Source: Yamagishiella unicocca (taxonomy: Eukaryota; Chlorophyta; Chlorophyceae; Chlamydomonadales; Volvocaceae). From it: a DNA stretch of 64,000 bases. Numbering within the stretch: the first letter of the stretch is position 1; each line of letters opens with the position of its first letter. The DNA lies in the NCBI GenBank assembly GCA_003116995.1, contig BDSL01000072.1:372001-436000 (forward strand), written 5' to 3'. Positions 46,201-64,000 of the stretch are shown in pieces. The notes below the pieces were generated by a model. That model was not told where the DNA came from, did no database searches, and saw only the letters and a list, made by a program, of their open reading frames with translations. The position numbers were made by a program, and so were the translations under genes.

Positions 46201-47185
46201 ACTTACGGCCGGTCGGTCAGCAAGTGCGGGAGGTCGGGGATTGGGTGGTGTGCGACGTCGGACGCCGGGGGGTACCAGAGGATTCGCTGGGCCCGAGCTG
46301 GGCTGTGGGAGGAAAGTTTGCAGGGTTTGCCATCGCTCCAGGGAGCACAGGAACTGCTTACTGCTTTCGCAATGTTCCGCAGAATATTCGCCATTACGTC
46401 CTTCACACCCAGGTGCGCATGGCCGCCATACTTCCGTCTGCGCCCCTGGTGCGTGCGTGTATCAACCCCCATTCCCCCGTCGTTCTTCTGGCGCTGTCGT
46501 ATGCCTGCCGGCGGCACATCCGCCCACGGAGTAGGCGTTGTCGGGTGCGAGGGGGCAGCTGTTGTAAGAGACGGGACCCCCGCTTGATCCCACGCGCGCC
46601 TCACCACTGGATGGGTCTGCTCGGCAAACGGCGCCACCGATTGTGGCTGCACCTCCTGCACGTACTTCAGCAGCGCTTGACGCCGCTCCTCTTCCTGGTG
46701 GAGCAAATTTTAGATGCAGGCAGCTCAGAGCAAGTAGCGGAAGGCCGCGCAACAAGAAGGCCGCGCACTGAAATATATCATTTTACATCAGGCGCATAGC
46801 CTGCGACTTAAAGCGGGTCCAGCGAACAATTAGCGTGCGTGCCCAAGCCCGAGAGGTTCCTTCAGCCGCGCCCACCAGCAAAACCCACAGATAAAAAATA
46901 TATACATTTAACAGATGTTGCAAAAGTGCCGCAATTATCTGTGCGGATGGTCCAGAGAAGCTTCAGAAGGTAGGAGATGCCGACGTGGGACGTGTGGAAG
47001 GAACGCACCCGCCATGGATCATGGAGGTCGTCAACGCCTCGCCGTCCAGACCTAGCTGAAGTCTGCACTTGTGGACGACGGTGGTGGTCACAGCTCCACG
47101 TTCGCTGACGCGGTCGACGAATGGCGACCCATTCTCGAGCAGACGGCGCCACCGCACCCCAAATGCAAGTTGAAGCCATCATCAT
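43239..47185 (-). CDS. DUF760 family protein, probably plastid-targeted
   Basis: Exons in coding order are 47185-47009, 46694-46605, 46054-45905, 45259-44987, 44692-44588, 44434-43925, 43662-43567 and 43412-43239. Every junction is in phase, giving 524 residues. Two DUF760 modules are visible: QAMRQTVLNVVGSLPPQYF with AESLAQLMLSIMTTGYMLR, and NELLDYLHGLQ...EAMELFVARLMG with MNSEFTSVELSKVLFWLMAV. They are separated by Ala/Gly/Pro-rich linkers and a helix (YIELLEREVAALRTQ). The protein ends in Gly/Lys-rich sequence. The family is confined to plants and algae, is mostly plastid-located and has no established biochemical function. The first exon (MMMASTCIW..., Arg-rich, transit-like) was chosen because its GTGCGT donor gives the right phase; it is the least certain part. 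Confidence 0.82.
45370..45510. repeat. Imperfect GCGCTTGTGTG-type tandem repeat
   Basis: Many short units alternating GCGCTTGTGTG and CTTTT/TTTAC in a DUF760 intron. It produces long artefactual ORFs on both strands. Confidence 0.85.
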
Positions 47186-48432
47186 AATAACCTACAACGC
47201 GGTGATTATAGCTTAAGGTGGCTTAAGCAACAGCAGAAGTAGAGCAATAGACGCCGAGCGCTCAGCGCGGCCTGAGCCCTGGCGCGGCTGCTGCGGTGAC
47301 TTGTAATGTCCCAGTTTTATCACATATCCCACGACCTCATGTGCAACTAGCGGCGCGACAAATTCACACGATGTACGGCTGGATCCTGACTCTTGGCGAT
47401 GCAGACCTTTGTCACCTTCGTCATCAGACGCGGTCTTTCCTCTGCTTTGGTGGATGGAACCCACAAATTCGCTAGATTGGCAACTACCAGGCCAAGGCGA
47501 ACAGGAAGGCCCTGCGTGGAACGCAGGAGAGGAGCGTGTCGTATATAGACGTTCCGAGGGTGGCTGGAAGGGGGCATTGTACCCGGCCACATGCATAATG
47601 CGGCACGTCTCCTGATCTCCCGTGGCTACTTCAAAGATGAACCTTTGGCTAGTGGGCAGGAATTCTTACCAGTTTGGGTATCGGCCAGGCCGTGGGTCGG
47701 CGTGGGTATACCACCCAATACCACCGTGACAGAAGGACCAAAACCACGACGCAAAGTCGGCCACGCCCCAGACATCGTACATTCGTGACCCAAGGTTTTG
47801 CTTCGATGGCGTTAGCTGTTGATTCCAGTAGGTCGACGAACCCAAAGCATTGCACAGCGAGCACGCGGCTTATGCAAACTTGTGTTCTTCAATCTTCACT
47901 TAAGAACGCGACGTTAACGTGCGAAATAACATAGGTACCTGTGTCTTCATTTGCGTTGGTGGGATAACACTCCTCCGTGACAGCATGGGATTGCGACAAG
48001 CAGGGCAGGGTTGGAAAGCTTTACTATGGCTCAACGCGTGTATCACTGTTTAAGCGATGCGTAAGCATACGATGCATTTCTGCATGGCATCACGCGTCCA
48101 TGCCAACGAGTGCACTTCGTCCCGCCCAAAACTGTCCTTGCCGTACGAGGTTTGAAGTTAAGGAATGCCTTCCCTGCCTTTAACAAACTGAAGCTGGGTT
48201 TATATTTTATTTACTAGACTCGGTCTTACCGTCTAGCCTTGTAATCACCACGCAAGTAGGAACCAAAGCTGTCCTCGCCAACTTGCGGAGTACCGTTTTG
48301 AACAAACGCAGCAGCCTTCATTTTAGCCTATCAAATCTGTAGTGGAATATAATGTCGAACTAATCGCCGTAGCAGCCATCTTAGTTGAGCGAACAGCTTT
48401 CGCCACGCTCGCTGTCCCGGCTTGTGGGCGTC
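47186..48432. other. Divergent intergenic interval between DUF760 and POLD1
   Basis: 1.25 kb of moderate-GC sequence with no recognisable gene; presumably both promoters and 5' UTRs. Confidence 0.5.
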
Positions 48433-60981
<12,549 letters not shown>

Positions 60982-62704
60982 TGCCGGGGGGCCGGCGGTG
61001 GTAGAGGCGATAGGGGCAGGCAGCAGTCGTAGCAACGACGGGGCATGAAGGGGTAGTGGCGGGGGCCCAGGGCTGTTTGGACATGGAGTCGCGGGGTGCA
61101 CCAGGACGGGGTGTGGGGGGCCTCTTGAGGTTGGGGTCGGATTTTTCGCGGGCCGTGGGGCCGGGAGTGGTGATCGGCGGCTGTGCGGTGTGGATCATTG
61201 CGTCGGACGGGCGATAATTGTGGGGCAGTGCGGAGTGCGAGGCAAGGTTGCTGGTTGGAGGATTCAAGAAATGGTGCCGTCGTGTATTGAGTACGTTACG
61301 CATTGCACGTGAGGTTCGGGGTGAGGTGGGCTGGCGGGGCGGGCTGATGCTCCCGGACACCAGGTGCATCTGCCGGGAGCTGGGACAGGATACTGGAGCT
61401 GCCTGGAGCGTAGGTTCTGCGTGAGGAACTGGAGAGGCGGATTGCTGTAGGCAGGGCAAGGGTATGGAACTACCAGGACGTAGTCCCTTGAGTCTCGAAG
61501 TGAGCCATGAACGTGATGAGCGCAGGTGGGCGGGTTGCAGGTTCGCCTGTTGCTGCGGCTGGGAGGGCGGCAGCGCGCACAGCGGGCAGTCCTAGTGGGG
61601 CTGGTGGCGGTCTCGGGGGTATCGTGTCGCAGTGACGGAAATGGGTGGCGTGGTGGGAACGGCTAATGGACCGATCCGCTGAGTCCGCAGACAGCGCTGA
61701 TTGTTTCTACAGATTTACAAGTTGCCGTACCATGCAGGCGCAAGTGGCCCCGCCCGGAAGCCGAAAGCGCGTGAGCGTCATGCCGTACTGGATCTCGTCC
61801 AGCAACTGCACTACGAAGGATCATGTCGAAAGCTGTCGTCTCGGGCAAAGGAAGACTTAGGCACAAACGACACATAAACTAAACCGGTACTGAGTTCCTT
61901 GGCAGAAACGCCGTCTACCGAAACCAATCCGTACGTACATACACAAACCATGGCCACCTGCAGGTATCAGTATGTATGCGTTACGAACAGATGTGCCCGA
62001 TTCAGGTAGCGTGTGACACAAAACTGCCTCAGAAAGTGAAGATGCTCCTCCGAGGGAGATCCATTCAACATTCATGTAAAAACGATGCCCGTGCTGCGTC
62101 ACACGAAAACCGATGTCTGCGCGGATTCACGCGTCTTCGCGCAACTCGCACCTTGCGGAACTAAAACCTTTATCTTACAATCGCCTTTATTACGCAGCAC
62201 GCTGAGTGGGAAGCGCCTAAAATGGCAGTATCGATACAGACATCGGTACGGCGCCGGCCGATGTACCGCGTAAGGAAGGGTTCATCCTGCATTCCCCATC
62301 TCTTCTTGCCACACGGACGGCATCACAATGGCCGCCGTGTGGGGGACAGAAACTGCCTGCTACACACCGCACTCAGCCTGCCCTTGCAACCTGCCCCCAT
62401 ACCCCACGGCCTTGCCTTCTCCCGTCCCGGCCACCCTCCTTGACGACCGCCAGCTGGGCCTGCAGGCCACCTGCCACTCACCTGCAGCCCCACGGTTCAA
62501 ATCCCGCTGCGGTGCGGTCCACGTGCCAGCCGGGTGTCCCGCGCAGTCCAGCTAACGAACCGACTAGCCGTCGAACCTACGAGTCACGTCTTATTTGGAA
62601 GTTACCAGTACCATAACCGCCATAGGTGTCCCAGATTAGCGTCCAGCAGCCAATCGATCTCGCGCCTTTACAACCACGTCTTAGGGATCTAGCCGCAGCG
62701 CTCG
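60982..62704. other. Tail-to-tail interval between POLD1 and the low-complexity protein gene
   Basis: About 1.7 kb with the two convergent 3' UTRs. It is GC-rich to about 61650 and of lower GC beyond. No gene was recognised. The nearest plus-strand TGTAA after POLD1 is about 1.1 kb downstream, so the POLD1 3' end is not defined. Confidence 0.5.
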
Positions 62705-64000
62705 CTACCGAATCTCGCCGTCCTCCATCTCCGAATCCTCCGACCCGCTGGCTGCAACAGCTGGCACCGCCAGGGCCGTGTCCCAGCGGCCGCCGCTGCT
62801 GCCGCTCCGCTGCCGCCCACCAGGGGCTGAAAAAGCATAAATGGGCGCTCGAGGCAGCGTCGCCCGCCTCGCCATCTGCGGCCCGCGCCGCAACGGTCTG
62901 GCGGCGGCCGCCTCCTTTCTGTCCGAGCCGCGGTTGGCGGTGGCGGCGGCGATGGTCGTATCCATGTGCGGCCGCGGGTCGTCCTCCCCTCGAGAAGCAC
63001 GGCGGCGAGGGCTGACCCGGTTGTCCGTTCGGTTCTTCGCCCCGGCTTGTGCAGCGCCCACGCGAGCCGCATCCACTGCTGAGTCCTCGTCTCTGCCGCG
63101 GAAGCAAGCCGCCAGGACCCCCTTCTCATCTTCGGACCGCTGCCGCTGCTGTTGCTGCTGCTGCCGCTGCTGCTGTTCCTGCTGTTGCTGCTCTTGCTCG
63201 CGACCTGAAGGGCTGTGGCAGCTCCGGGCCGCGCGTCGCTGCTCCCGCTCCTCCCGCCTGATCTTGACCCTCTCCCTACTCCGCACTCCAGGGCTGACCT
63301 CACGAGCCCGTTTCCCCCGCTTGTCCCCCCTCCTCCCCCGCTTGTCCTCGCTCTTTCTCCGCTTGTCCTCGCTCTTTCCCCGCTTGTCCCCGCGCTTTCC
63401 CTGCCTGTCCCCGATCCTCCCCCGCTTGTCCTCGCTCTCCCCCCGTCTTTCCCCGATCCTCCCCCGCTTGTCCTCGCTCTTTCCCCGTCTTTCCCCCCTC
63501 CTCCCCCGCTTGTCCTCGCTCTTTCTCCGCTTGTCCTCGCGCTTTCCCTGCCTGTCCCCGCTCCTTCCCCGCTTGTCCTCGCTCTTCTCCCGCTGTCGCT
63601 CCCTGTCTCGCTCCCAACTGCCAAAGTGATGTCGTGGAGAGCGCGCCGGCGACAGGCTGCGCTCGCGGCCGCGACCTGCGCCAAGCCAGCCTCGATCCGG
63701 GGACTTGCTTCTACCCAGCGACTTGTTGCCGCCGCCTCTGGGCGGCTCAATCGACGCAGCGCCTTCAGGCGGCGCAAGCAGCACCGCATTCGCTTCCAGC
63801 GCTTTTCCGGTGCCCGGCTGACCCCGGGTGCCGGTGAGCTCATCTCCGGCCACGTGCTCGCATGCCGCCGCTGCTGCTGCCGCTGCTGCTGCGGTTGGCG
63901 CTGCGGTTGGCGCTGCGGTTGGGCCGTTTGCGCCGTCGACACCACGGCCGCCGCCACTACCATCGCCACCGCCGGCGCCGCCAACGCCAGCGCCATTGCT
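62705..64000 (-). CDS. C-terminal part of an Arg/Lys/Ser/Asp/Glu-rich low-complexity protein, possibly splicing-related
   Basis: Open from the window edge to a TAG at 62705-62707, about 430 codons, so the N-terminus is missing. Order of features: a Gly-rich then Ala-rich stretch, GRERSLSPARSPRHH (SR-type dipeptides), about 110 residues of degenerate repeats of the type KSEDKRGR/GDRQGKRE, a basic RSRERVKIRREERE segment, a Gln-rich run, then a less repetitive end rich in Ala and Arg finishing SEDSEMEDGEIR. Mixed-charge Arg/Asp-Glu and SP/RS repeats are typical of nuclear-speckle and pre-mRNA processing proteins, so that is a reasonable guess; no folded domain lies inside the window to prove it. 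Introns within this region cannot be excluded. Confidence 0.55.
   Translation of the reverse strand, partial: SNGAGVGGAGGGDGSGGGRGVDGANGPTAAPTAAPTAAAAAAAAAACEHVAGDELTGTRGQPGTGKALEANAVLLAPPEGAASIEPPRGGGNKSLGRSKSPDRGWLGAGRGRERSLSPARSPRHHFGSWERDRERQREKSEDKRGRSGDRQGKREDKRRKSEDKRGRRGERRGKSEDKRGRIGERRGESEDKRGRIGDRQGKRGDKRGKSEDKRRKSEDKRGRRGDKRGKRAREVSPGVRSRERVKIRREEREQRRAARSCHSPSGREQEQQQQEQQQRQQQQQQRQRSEDEKGVLAACFRGRDEDSAVDAARVGAAQAGAKNRTDNRVSPRRRASRGEDDPRPHMDTTIAAATANRGSDRKEAAAARPLRRGPQMARRATLPRAPIYAFSAPGGRQRSGSSGGRWDTALAVPAVAASGSEDSEMEDGEIR

Noticed and set aside
62490..62525. B-box-like GGTTCAAATCC
   Set aside because: No A box or cloverleaf at the required distance upstream.

Overview
This window is nuclear DNA from a green alga, most likely of the Chlamydomonadales (Chlamydomonas/Volvox group). 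The evidence is a GC-rich genome with many short spliceosomal introns (GT-AG, a few GC-AG), probable TGTAA polyadenylation signals, very repeat-rich introns, and plant/algal families (ELF4, DUF760, SRC2-like C2). No bacterial operons, CRISPR arrays, rRNA genes or convincing tRNA genes were seen. All exon coordinates were derived by hand from splice consensus, reading phase and family conservation.

Layout. 1-4268: a lower-GC segment holding a 1,007-bp exact direct repeat (1-1007 and 3262-4268) around about 2.25 kb with a candidate six-exon gene of unknown function. 4608-5180: an intronless Sen15-like tRNA-splicing endonuclease subunit. 5181-7100: no recognisable gene. 7667-30152 (minus): a 36- to 37-exon GCN1 gene, the HEAT-repeat activator of the eIF2alpha kinase GCN2; it fills a third of the window. 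31191-32844 (minus): a METTL13/EEF1AKMT4-like methyltransferase with a predicted organellar presequence. 33021-33278 (plus): an ELF4-family (DUF1313) protein, followed only 50 nt later by a NIPSNAP gene (33329-35837, plus). 36584-40318 (minus): an HpcH/HpaI-type aldolase. 40574-41639 (plus): a C2-domain protein with a proline-rich tail. 43239-47185 (minus): a DUF760 protein with a possible plastid presequence. 48433-60981 (plus): the complete catalytic subunit of DNA polymerase delta, 28 exons and 1,101 residues. 62705-64000 (minus): the 3' end of a gene for a low-complexity Arg/Lys/Ser/Asp/Glu-rich protein that runs off the window.

The genes do not form one pathway. They are mostly housekeeping functions (translation control, tRNA splicing, DNA replication, organelle metabolism) in head-to-head and tail-to-tail pairs. 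Two head-to-head pairs share very short intergenic regions (176 and 255 bp).

The most unusual signals are: (i) the ELF4-like/NIPSNAP pair, laid out like a bicistronic nuclear mRNA; (ii) a 77-bp inverted copy of the end of POLD1 exon 9, with its 5' splice site, inside the following intron, able to form a long hairpin over the splice site; (iii) at least four families of short dispersed sequences shared between introns of unrelated genes; (iv) 23 perfect tandem copies of TTTCAGGG, one base from the TTTTAGGG telomere repeat of Chlamydomonas, in a GCN1 intron; (v) two adjacent hairpins with the same 8-nt loop in a POLD1 intron.
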